Shown in pieces: positions 20,953 to 31,268 of a DNA stretch of 57,500 bases (position 1 is its first letter; each line of letters begins with the position of its first letter). The position numbers and the translations under genes are program-made. The DNA comes from Sporodiniella umbellata (lineage: Eukaryota; Mucoromycota; Mucoromycetes; Mucorales; Rhizopodaceae), in the NCBI GenBank assembly GCA_025677835.1, contig JAIXMR010000084.1, positions 1 through 57,500 of the forward strand, given 5' to 3'. The notes under the pieces are model-generated. The model was not told where the DNA came from. It saw only the letters and a list, made by a program, of their open reading frames with translations, and did not search any database.

Positions 20953-23730
20953 CTATTCCTCAAAGAAGCTGCAGTTCCCTAAAGCTTTGGCACTCTCTTG
21001 TGTATCTTTGACACAGCGAAAACCAATGGTCGCTGATCGATCAACAGAATCAGCCATCAAAAGATACTTCCCATGCTCGTTATTTCGATAAGCTTGAGCA
21101 AAGTACTTTCCGTCTTTTGGGTTATAATAAGATCCACCTCGTATGATAGCTAGAGAAAACGTATTTACAAGTTGTTTTTTTTTTTTTTTTTTTTTTGTAT
21201 TTCCCCTTTGACTATATCTGACGTTTACCTGCACGAGTATGTTGGTCTTGATAGACATCTGTCCACTGCCAAACATTAGCCACAAGATCGTAAATACCAA
21301 ACGGGGAACGACCCAATGGGTAAGCGTCCACATCAGCTGGAGGATGGTCTGGATATAGTCTTTCGCGGCCTTCATAAGGCTTGGGTACCTTACTTTCGTC
21401 CCAGTGCTGACCCCAAGGGTATTCTCTATATTCTGTACCACATTGAGCTACGTATTGCCATTCCCATTCATGAGGCAATCTATATTTTAATATAGAGTAT
21501 TAAGTTTACGAACAGATGAATACAGGGTTTTTTTTTTTACCGTTTTCCAGCCCATTTAGCGTAAGCTCTGGCGTCCTCCAAAGATACATGAACCACTGGT
21601 TTGTTAGCACGAGAGGAAGGATAACATCCGTTGATCCAATGTTTCAAAAATCCAGTAGGGTCTTTGGGTTTATAACTACTACTATCCAAGAAATCTTTAA
21701 ATTGGCTTTCGGTCACTGGGTAGACATCCATGTAAAAAGGCTTTATCTTGACTCTGTAAGGTGAATGCATACTTGAAGATTGATGCTCCCATGGGTATCG
21801 AACGTCCATGGCTGGGTACTCTCGATGGCATTCTACTTGATCTAGGCTATGAACACTAAATAGGTAATCGTCGTCTCCCTCAATACGGGCCATGCCCGAA
21901 TGACAGCCTTGTACAACACTGATGACAACTTTGTCCAACTCTTGCCAAAGAACTGTACTTGAGAGAGGGACTTTTGTTAGACTAATTTTATGTTGATTCA
22001 ATTCTTTTAAAAGCGAATCCAAGTGATAAGGCAAAGGTGAAACATCTGAAGTAGCAAATATACAACCATAGCCCATAGGCTCAATATCAAAAGCCAGTGT
22101 TGCCTGACCATCCACAACATCTACTGGGTAAATTTCCTGACCGTGCCATACATCGTAAAACTGCATACCCATATGATAATTAACAGTGATTTGACGTCCA
22201 TGTAAGCTTGTTGGTGTACGGTTAACGAATGTCCACAAAAATTGGTCTATATGAATAACGCTTGGGAAGCAACTTGAAAACACAATATTTTGCTTTATGC
22301 AGGGATAGTGAGGCTCCCATTCGGGCGAATTCAAAAAGTTAGGACCAAAACAACGAAAAATACTGGCAATAGAACGCAAAGCTTGTGCATCGCGAGGTGA
22401 AAGCTGATTCCAAGTACCGAATATGTTTTCCCAAATATCGATACCAATACCTAAGTTTTGAGCTTGTGTAAAAATAATCTAAAACCATAACTTTTTTTTT
22501 ACCATTAAAAAAAGCATGCTGGATAATTGATGTTTTGTTTCTTATCCATTTACTGGAACTGTGTGTCATATGGCGAGGTTCTACCAATTTTCTTGTAGAA
22601 ACAGTTGGTATGCGACTATATAATTACAGTTGTGAGTCTACCATATATACATACATGTATATGGTCTTTACAGATTTGTTTCGTATTGAACTTTTTTTTT
22701 AGTTGTACAGAAAAAAGTAAGTAAAGATACTTTTGTACTTTAGGTTTTTTTTATCTACCTGTATCCATAACATTCCATTGTAAAGCCTAAGAAGACTTAT
22801 AGTTAACATTTTCAAACCAAAAACGGGGGGTTTGAATTAAATTAGTTACATCATAACTGTCAGTGGAATCGGCTTTTGCACTGACTTGAGAGTGCAAAGC
22901 CAAAGGATGGCTGATAGCAAGAGAGTTCATCCAAAAGTCTTGGGTAAAATAAGCAATATTTGCCGACATACCGTCTGCATTGAATTCTTCTATATACAGG
23001 CTAAGTATGCTACTACGGTTTAAAACAATGTATTTACTTAATAGTCGAGGTAGAATATAGCCCCAAGCTCCTTGAGGATCTCGCTTTTTTTTTTTAAAAA
23101 AAAAAAACCAGTTTTAGTACTGATCGTTAACATGACAGTCAGTTTTACTTACAGTCCCATTGTCCCATTCAATAACAGGAAATATGACCTTTATATTTCG
23201 TTTATGAAATTTTTTTACCAACTCTTTTAAACCAGATATACCTCCAGGAAGAGAACGAAAATAATCTTCTTGGTTACGGCTGTCACACCCAAGATTAGGA
23301 AACGATGGCCAGATCTATAAAAAAAAACTCGTTTGAGTCTATTTTCTTTTGAAAGTTTTTGAGGCTTTACGACAATAGAGTCAATGAGGCCATAGCGCTG
23401 TTTGATGTCTACTTATAAAAACGTAAATATTGAACGCTTGGGCTTGCTTTATTTTTTACCCTCCAACAATTTCAGGGGGGTATATTTGTTTTGAGAGAGG
23501 TCAAAAAGATGTAGATCATGAAGCATGACATTGGATTGAATATAGCTTTTTTGGGCCCATTGGACACTGGGAACATCGTGCCCTGTAGACGTTTTTTTTC
23601 TTTTTTCTTGTTGCTCTTTACGCCATATATTGACGCTTTTTTTCCACTCCAAATAATACTCAGGAGACACAGGGCCCTCGATTTCATGCTGGCGACAAAC
23701 AAGTTTATAGTTGGAAGATTTGGCTAACAT
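20953..23730 (-). CDS. Glycosidase-like domain fused to an FGE/SUMF-like domain (743 aa)
   Basis: Unusual two-part protein. Model exons: 23730-23460, 23411-23371, 23314-23153, 23083-22825, 22786-22759, 22615-22503, 22450-21541, 21479-21229, 21149-20953; all phases close. Residues about 90-460 resemble a TIM-barrel glycosidase with a C-terminal beta domain. Visible pieces are RYGLIDSIVIWPSFPN, KVIFPVIEWDNGT, EEFNADGMS, IQHAFFNGIGIDIWENIFG, LSPRDAQALRSIA, and FVNRT before a beta-rich stretch. Residues about 475-735 are an FGE/SUMF (C-lectin fold) domain: MDVYPVTESQFKDF, PVVHVSLEDARAYAKWAGKR, LPHEWEWQYVA, GIYDLVANVWQWT, RGGSYYN and IGFRCVKD. The Cys pair used by true formylglycine-generating enzymes is absent at RGGSYYN, so an EgtB/PvdO-like or purely structural role is as likely. 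No signal peptide is visible. The 22824-22787 intron (38 nt) is forced by frame and is the least certain junction. An intron with donor 22502 is needed to form FFNGIGID. Confidence 0.72.
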
Positions 23731-25276
23731 AAATAGTGTTTTCAAAAAAATAAAAATAAAAAAGAGGTTGAAAAAACCAAAAAAAAAAAAAGGTGAAGAA
23801 GCTTTGAATTTATAGTCTTTTATTAAGGGGACTTGATCTTCTCTTGAACCAGAAAAAGGGGTTCAACGTTTTTGATAACAGAGGGTTTTTACTTAGCATC
23901 AAACTGTAGCTGGTTTTATTTCTTTTTTTTTTTTGGTTTTTTTTTTGTAAATATAAAATACTATTACATAGAGTATATTGATGTAAGTGTATGCCCAAGC
24001 GGTCCAACAGAACGCCCCGAGAATTTATTTTTATTTCCCCCTTAAGGCTTTTTTTTTTGTGGGAAAGCCCAAGTAATTAGCAAACAGCAAAAATTGGTTG
24101 AATCAACTGCCAATTACTGCCAGAAAAGAAAGCTAACTTTTTGGCAGATTTTTGAAAGTTACATTTGGCTGTGCGGCTGAAAAGAGCCCTAGAAAATCAT
24201 CAACTCAAAAGCCTGTAGATCTAGTGATACAGCATCGTCTTGGTACATGTATTCTAGAATACAGTTTTTTTTATAGCCATTGAAGGTCAATCTTATCGGT
24301 ATTGGGTGGCAAATTAACTCTTCGGTGAATTCGATAAAACGGGTAATACCCCAGCCTGAGTCTGAAAAAAGAAAGGGAGGGTAATTTCAATCTCCACACG
24401 TTTAGTTTCATGAGTGCCTTTGTTTATAAAGGTATAGTTAGTTTAGCATGTCGAATTTAAAGTTAAAAGCCACACGTAGTCTGTTTGACAGTTTTGCTCC
24501 TGTAAACAAAAAAACAAAAAAAAGAAACAAGCCTCTTCCTAGGAAAGCTGTGCTTCTCTTGGCTTTATTGTAAAATAAAGATTTGGTGATCCTGTTCATA
24601 GTATTTGAGCTGTCAAGATTTCTTTTGAAAAGAAAAGAAAAATTTTTTAATGTGACTTCATACCCAAAAACGGAGTTACATTGCACTTTTTGTCTATAAA
24701 ATGGAGTGTTGATCGAGTATTCTCTCACTTTTTTCTTTACACTTGCATTTTCTCTGAAAATTTTCAAATGTTACTATACTAGGGCGTAGTGGTCTCTCAT
24801 GACTTGTAAATAGTCTGCGCATATCCTTAAGTAACTCAAGTAAAATTAAGGGATTTTCGATCTATAGTTGTGAGTAGCCCAATCCGAGCGAAAGTCTTAG
24901 GACTTGAGCAAAGTGAGGGTTTGCTTATAGCTTTCGTTAATCTGGATGATATATTCCTGAGCTTAAGGTAGACACTATGTGTCCATTACCCAAGGCAAAA
25001 CCATATCACCACTATTTACTATTTTATAAACAAACTTCTAAATGAAAAAAAAATTTTCCCGCTACTTACCGTTCATTAAATTGTGACACTCAGAATATAT
25101 AGTGTAAATTATGCTGTTGTAGTTTTCTGTCTGCATATAGTCTTTTTTCATAGCATTCAACCAAAGACAGAGCTAAGCTACAATTAGTACAGTTTCTGTT
25201 TGATACGTCATCAATTGCACATTTACCATATCTGTGGGTTTATTTTTTTTTTTCTTTTTCTGATTATTTTACAAAA
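23731..25276. other. Gene-poor region upstream of two genes
   Basis: 1.5 kb between divergent genes. It holds A/T runs (23774-23790 and 23925-23947) and nothing of recognisable family. A 109-codon minus frame (24438-24767) has strongly biased Phe/Lys/Asn content, no motif and no splice context; I regard it as chance. Regulatory DNA for the flanking genes is expected here. Confidence 0.5.
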
Positions 25277-26734
25277 ATGAAGATCATTGTTACTGGTGCA
25301 TCAGGATTGCTTGGCAGACAAGTGGTTAAAGCCTTTGAAAATGCCGGGCATGAAGGTTTTTTATCCCTTTTTTTTTCTGCTATTTTAAGAAACTAAAACT
25401 TCCTTTCGTTACTTCTTGCACAGTTGTTGGTACGGCTTTTTCGCGTTCAACAGAAAAACTGATCAAGGTAAACAAACATAAAAGACCTTTTTGGAATTCA
25501 TTTAAAAAATCTCATGAAAACAGTTGGATCTCACTGACGCTGAAGCTGTGAAAAACTTTATCCAAAAGCAACAGCCTCAGGGTATAATGTTTACTATAAA
25601 AAAATTCCTAAAAGTCTTACTGTTCTCTATAAAGTCTTTGTTCACTGCGCTGCTGAACGTCGCCCAGACGTAGCAGAGAGAGATCAAGAGGCTGCACGAA
25701 GCGTAAGGAAAATGAAATGATTTCTCTATTCGTTATTTATTGTAGCCCTTTATAGTTGAATGTTGAAACACCTAGAAATTTGGCAGAGATATGCAAATCC
25801 AGCGGAGTCATGCTTATCTACATCAGCACCGATTACGTTTTCGATGGAAAGAACCCACCTTATAACGTAGATGATAAGCCAAACCCCCTCCAATTCTATG
25901 GTAGAACCAAGTTGGATGGAGAAGAAGCAATTCGCAGCGTATTTCCTCAGGCAGTAATACTTCGTGTTCCTATCCTGTAAGACATCCTATTAACTCAAAA
26001 AACCTTTAGTAGAAAACTAACAATGTTCAACTAGCTATGGCGAAACTGAATACAACGGTGAGTCAGCAGTCAACATTTTGATTGACACTGTTCGCGTAAG
26101 TTTTTATTAAATGTTTATTATATAAATGCTAAGATATAAATTAGTCTGAAAAAGCTGGTCAAGTAGACAACGTTGGTGAAAGATACCCAACAAACGGTAA
26201 GTGGATTAAGCCTTTCTTTTTTGTATGCACAAGATAGCCAAACTAAATTATTTGAGCAGTTGCTGATGTGGCTCGTGTACTTAAGGACTTGGCAGGTAGG
26301 TTAGATATACAAGTGTATAGGCTTCGTTCTAATGGGGTATATATAAAAAAGTCAAAAAGATAGAGAAAAACCAAGAGGTAGTAGGCACTTATCATTTCTC
26401 TGCCCAAGACCCCAAAACAAAATATCAAATGTGTGGTTAGTAATCATTTACAAGTCAAAATTTACCAAATAGTAACGGCTTTTCTTGAATAGAAACTTTT
26501 GCTAAAATACTTGGAGTATCGATTGACCACCTCACTCCACAAAATACAGTTGACCCCTCGGCGTCAGGTAATTAACGTGTAATTTATGACTCTTGTTTTT
26601 TTTTAATACGGCTTTTAGTGTCTAGACCAGATAACTCTCACTTGTCTGTCAGTAGACTTCAAGCAGAAGGAGTTGACACCCACTTTGTTAACTTTGATGT
26701 ATGGTTTCAAGAGTACTTTAACTCTTCTAAATAA
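25277..26734 (+). CDS. MAT2B: MAT2B/RmlD-like NAD(P)-dependent reductase (297 aa)
   Basis: Short-chain-type Rossmann protein homologous to the regulatory beta subunit of methionine adenosyltransferase and to bacterial dTDP-4-dehydrorhamnose reductase. Exons: 25277-25355, 25424-25467, 25524-25581, 25635-25702, 25756-25976, 26035-26095, 26145-26196, 26260-26295, 26352-26435, 26493-26567, 26619-26734. Motifs are KIIVTGASGLLGRQVV (nucleotide loop), VHCAAERRPD, YISTDYVFDGKNPPY and FYGRTKLDGEEAI with the Tyr-x3-Lys pair. The C-terminal half has GTYHFSAQDPKTKYQM, which matches the MAT2B region (HWSGNEQMTKYEM in humans). An RmlD activity is less likely because fungi rarely make rhamnose this way. The 11-exon structure with very small exons is typical of this window. 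No presequence is visible. Confidence 0.88.
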
Positions 26735-29266
26735 ATAGATGTCGCCAATAAAAAGTTCATTTAAAGTTTTTTTTTATTCTTACAAACAATTGCACCAAAC
26801 ACGCCAACTCGAAGCGAAAGTGAACGTGATCGTATTGCCACAAAAGATACAAAGGAGCTTCAGGCTTTATACGCATTCGCTTACTTTCAAACTAATATCA
26901 CAGTCTGAAATATAGCAGCACTCACTATTCTAAGCTAAATAGATAAGCCTATTTGCTATGACATTCCATCCTTAGTTCCAAAAAAGTTATAGAGGTGTAT
27001 AAAAGAATTTTGCAGATCAAAGAAGCCATTGCAAGTGTAGAAAAATCACTTCACAAAAAATGAATAGTCAAATTCCAAGTCTGCAAATCCCCCAGCCCCC
27101 TCCCTTTTTTTTTTTAAATAGGCTGAAGCTAATTTTTGATAGACATTGAACTCTCCAAATAGAAAAATAAGCCATCTTTTTTTTCATTGAAGATTGCCTA
27201 AGCAGAGCAAACAAAAGATACCAGTGCATTATTCCTAAAGCTGGGGAAAAGGAACGGATACGTACTAGTTTGCTCTAATCCAACTCTTTAGTCAATCTTC
27301 TTTTTGTTCAGAAGCTGTTTTCTTGGTTGTCTGTTAGGTACGATTAGAACTCTTACTAGGTTTAGTCAACAGAGCTAACCCATCCTAGCGCCCAATTGGA
27401 GTGCCGTCTACATAACCAAAATCTTAGTATGTGGCTTACATTACACTATTGCTAGGAGGACCTGATTGATTTACTCTATTGTCGAAAGGCTAATTTGTGA
27501 ATTTGCTCGCCTGATGGTGTTAAGTTGAAGCTGGTAGGAAGATATGTCCCAACAAGAATTCTAATAAGAAAGTGATGTATAGAAACAGTGAAATAGAGCA
27601 TTGGCTCTGTGATTAACAGTGTTTTATCGATGAATGATCATTTATTGTTTTCTCTTTTAAAATCAAAATAAAGCTGAAAGATAAGCGCTGCCGTCCATAG
27701 TACTTGCAAATAAAAGTGGGTGATTGAGCGTGAGCTATCTTACAAAAAAAAAAAAAAAAAAAAAGAAACTCATACCCATTGATATCCCTAGAACGATAGG
27801 GTTGGCCAAGTACTACAGGCTACGAATTTGTAAATACGAGATTAGGGCCTAAAAGTAGCGCTGCATTGCTTAGTATAGCACATTATATTGTTATTTATAC
27901 AAGTGAATACATAGCTACCAACAGCTTTCCATATGCGAACGGCTATCTTTTTTACCTGAGGTTGTTTCTGAAAAAAAAAAAAAAGCTAAAGTCTTATTAG
28001 GTAGTAGAGCTATCTGATTAAAGTAGAAAAGCGGCCAAAACCGCCGTGGCCTTGATGGTTTTCACTGATAAATAAACAGCGTTTTGTTAATTTCATCATA
28101 TGACCACCATGCACCTTTTGTTTTATGTATCAATTGTTTTCTTTTTTGAAACCAAAAAACTTGCATATACATAATGTTTTATATGGCCGATTAGTTACAC
28201 AACATGAGTCGTTACAATCAAGAGGATTGCTACTACCTTCCGAACAAGTGTACATGTATAATATCCTTATAGCTGACATCATCAAGCGCTGTCTGGGCTG
28301 TTCCTTTCAAACTCATTTTCCCAGCACAGAAATACACAGACCACAATCTTTGAAATTGCCGACCAAGCACTTTAAACTGTTAAAAAAAAGGCCGTGCGCT
28401 GCTTGATTGGTTTTGAAATGGTTTGTTAGTTGTTTCTTACGGCAATGTGTTCTGGTCTGCTGAAATTCATTCAGAATGACATACCTGGCTTTTGGCCAGT
28501 GAAACGAGCTAAGCATGCATAAGAATTGAAAAAGAGAGTATTAAAAACCGATAATTTGTCATCACAAAAGATTTTCTTTGCCGCGTCTAGATGCTTTAGC
28601 CTTCTAGACATGTGCCACATACAGAATCCGCCAGTTCAAAGCAGTTTAAAATGTTTATTGTTGACTTGTATGCTGACATAAATATTTAGAGGTGGCTCAG
28701 TAAAATTTGCAGAAAAACTTGGCAGCGCAGGCCGGGTCTTTCATTTTTACTCCACCATCGACACTGTCTATCTCAAACTCGCTCACACAGATGGTTCTGG
28801 CTGCTCTTATTTTTTTTTTTCAAAAGGTTCCTACGATGCTTTGGTGACGGAATTTCTACCGGTTTTTAGACAAGCATAAATCAAACAAACTATAGTGACT
28901 TGTCTTCCTAAACTCGGGTTTTCTATACTACAATGAAGTGGAGCCTTATGAGCATTTAGTGTGGCACTTTTTCGAAAGTGTCACGGACGCTAGCTATAAG
29001 ACTGCCCGCAAACGCTCATTTTATGGTTTAGGCATTATACTGTCATCTTCATTGTCCCACTGCAGATAGTTTCCTTGGCATCTAAAGCTACCGCCTACAC
29101 CACCGGGACGACCACTATAATACATTGGAGCCATCCGCTTCATACAGGAAAAGCGGTCTTTCAAGAAGCTAAGAAAAATGTTTCACAATGCTTCTTTAAT
29201 TAGAATATCCTGAAGTTTTTTTCTTTTTCTTTTTCTTTTTCTTTTGTTTTTATTTCAAAGTACCAA
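26735..29266. other. Gene-poor 2.5-kb region, no gene recognised
   Basis: Between the MAT2B-like stop and the Lnt-like start. It contains an A run (27744-27764), a short GC-rich patch near 28031-28052 (two GGCC sites around AAAACCGCC) and a CTTTTT repeat at about 29219-29250. Frames such as 28125-28406 have no motif or splice logic. I saw no transposase, reverse transcriptase or tRNA signature, but a decayed element cannot be excluded by eye. Confidence 0.5.
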
Positions 29267-31085
29267 ATGAAAGATAAAATAAAGCGCAAAGTCGAAGAAC
29301 ATTGGCCTATCTTGATTGTTTCTATTGTCTCGTAAATTTTGATTACATGTTTTAATGGAACTTGCTTTTATTCATTGATATGCTAAACAAAAACAGAACG
29401 TTTGGGTTTGGTTACCAGGCTATTCCGATTCTTTCGTGGTTTTTTTGCCCTGTTATACTTTGGTACCTTAGATATCAAGATTACAGACGTATTTTCATTG
29501 TTTATTTAACGACAAGTGTATTCCTACCGCTTTGTTTTCTTGGTTCTTTTAAAATGGACGATACTGAACCTAGATTTCCCAACCTGATACTCATTTTCTG
29601 TATGTGTGTGTCTGTAGACCTTAAGAGACAAATAGACACTAACACCTCCTCTTTTTTCTGTAATAGCCATGTCTTTCTTGACGAATCTTATACCTATTGT
29701 ATCTTTTGCTAGTGATAGATATATCACAAAGCATACGTCGTGCGTTTGGGTAAGAACCTTTTTCTTTCCCTGTGTATGGGCCAGTCTTTGGTTTTTGAAC
29801 CAGAGAATAAGTAATATGGGCGATTACTTCAACCTTACCAATGCTCTATTTCATTGGCCAGAGATAGCACAAACTGCTTCATTAGGTGGCAGACCACTCC
29901 TTGACTTTTGGATGGCTTGGTTTGCTACTGTTCTCTTGGAGCTTTCCAACTATATTTCATCCTTGAGGTTGATTGAAGAAGCTCTCCCTCCCTCTCAACC
30001 TTATTGGCGTATAAAGCATCCTGTATGTCTCTATGTTTTCACAATGCTGGCTGTATACATCTATGGTGGCATCCGGATCAATATTCCCACTGGATCTTTT
30101 TACCAAGTGTCTTACCCTCATTATATACCCAAGAGCCACTCTGTTGGATGTGTAGTAGGATCTATGGAACCTAATATTCAACTGAATCATGATATTTGGT
30201 TTAACAAGTCTGCCCAAGTTGCCGAGGTAAATAAAAAAAACTCTATCAAGATCTATCAATTCATAGTTGTCAATTTTCAGGCTGGGGCTAAAATAGTACA
30301 ATGGTCAGAAGAAACGGCTATAGTGATGAATCAGGAAGACGAACTGGTCTTCTTGAACCGTGCTAAAGAGTTTGCTTTGAAATACAAAGTATACCTTGTG
30401 GTTACTTATGGGCTTGTAAATCCTGTGCAGAGAAACAGGCTAGTTCTTTTTACAAAAGAAGGCAAGAAAGCAATTGACTATAATAAGGCTCATCCTGTTC
30501 CTGGAGTGGTAGGAATTCTATATAGTAAAGCCTTGCTGACTTTTTTTTTTTTTTTCAAGGAATTGTCAGTTCCTGGTGAACAAGTTATTCAATGGGTTGA
30601 TACAGAAGAGTTTGGTAGAGTCGGTGCTGCTATATGTTTTGACTACAGTTTTCCTCATATGATTCGTCAAGCGAGTAAACAGAAAATTGACGTTATGATA
30701 CAGTCCAGCTACACTTGGGGTGAGTGCATTTTTTTGCTTTAGAATTGGAAGCAATTTTTTTATCCATTTCCATATAGGTCCTATAGGCACGTATCTCGCA
30801 CAAACTAATCATATAAGAGCCATTGAGAATGGTTTTGTATTGCTGAGATGTGCTTCGCAGGGAATATCCGGTGTATATGAACCCACAGTGATAAGTTCCT
30901 TTCAACAAAAAACACCCTCTATGAATGTAGAAACACATATGTTTGACTTTCCTGTCCAGAAAAGAGTAGCCACTTTATATGGTTCAATAGGGGATACTGT
31001 CAGCTATTTGTTTGTTACTAGTGCTTTGGCTATCTCTGTATGGGTTGTTCGAAAAAACTATAAAACAAACAATGTAGTCATATAA
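29267..31085 (+). CDS. Apolipoprotein N-acyltransferase (Lnt)-like membrane protein (507 aa)
   Basis: Integral membrane protein with a carbon-nitrogen hydrolase domain. Exons: 29267-29331, 29397-29599, 29667-30226, 30281-30508, 30560-30719, 30778-31085. The first 220 residues form several hydrophobic segments (PILIVSIVS, IPILSWFFCPVILWYL, TFFFPCVWASLWFL, LLDFWMAWFATVLLEL, VCLYVFTMLAVYIYGG). The nitrilase-fold domain then shows the three expected catalytic residues: Glu in IVQWSEE, Lys in YNKAHPVPG and Cys in GAAICFDYSF. A final transmembrane helix (YLFVTSALAISVWVV) and a basic tail close it, as in bacterial Lnt. Two introns (30227-30280 and 30509-30559) are divisible by three and stop-free, so they look like coding sequence; homology argues for removal. 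Fungi do not have bacterial lipoproteins, so the acyl acceptor is unknown. Confidence 0.85.
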
Positions 31086-31102
31086 ACTTGCCAATAAAAT
31101 AG

Positions 31103-31141
<39 letters not shown>

Positions 31142-31268
31142 TTCTTTTTTCAAAAAATTGACAGGCTCAACTTTAATGAGCATTGTACTTTGCGTCTTTG
31201 ATTTGAATCGAAAGTAAAATATTTATTTATGATGGCAAATTCTTTGTTTATTTTTTCTGGTCCCTCTA
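31086..31268. repeat. (TA)n microsatellite in a convergent 3' spacer
   Basis: About 15 TA units at 31109-31138 in the 183-bp spacer between the Lnt-like stop and the WD40-gene stop. Confidence 0.9.

Noticed and set aside
24438..24767. 109-codon minus frame in the 24-kb spacer
   Set aside because: Phe/Lys/Asn-biased, no recognisable domain and no neighbouring exons.
24840..24960. Possible structured RNA near a GC-balanced patch
   Set aside because: No tRNA boxes, 5S signature or stable stem could be traced by eye.
28031..28052. GC-rich patch resembling a hairpin or terminal inverted repeat
   Set aside because: The arms do not pair well, and no partner copy or target-site duplication was seen nearby.
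28125..28406. 93-codon plus frame in the 27-29 kb gene-poor region
   Set aside because: No family motif, no splice context, and composition like the surrounding spacer.
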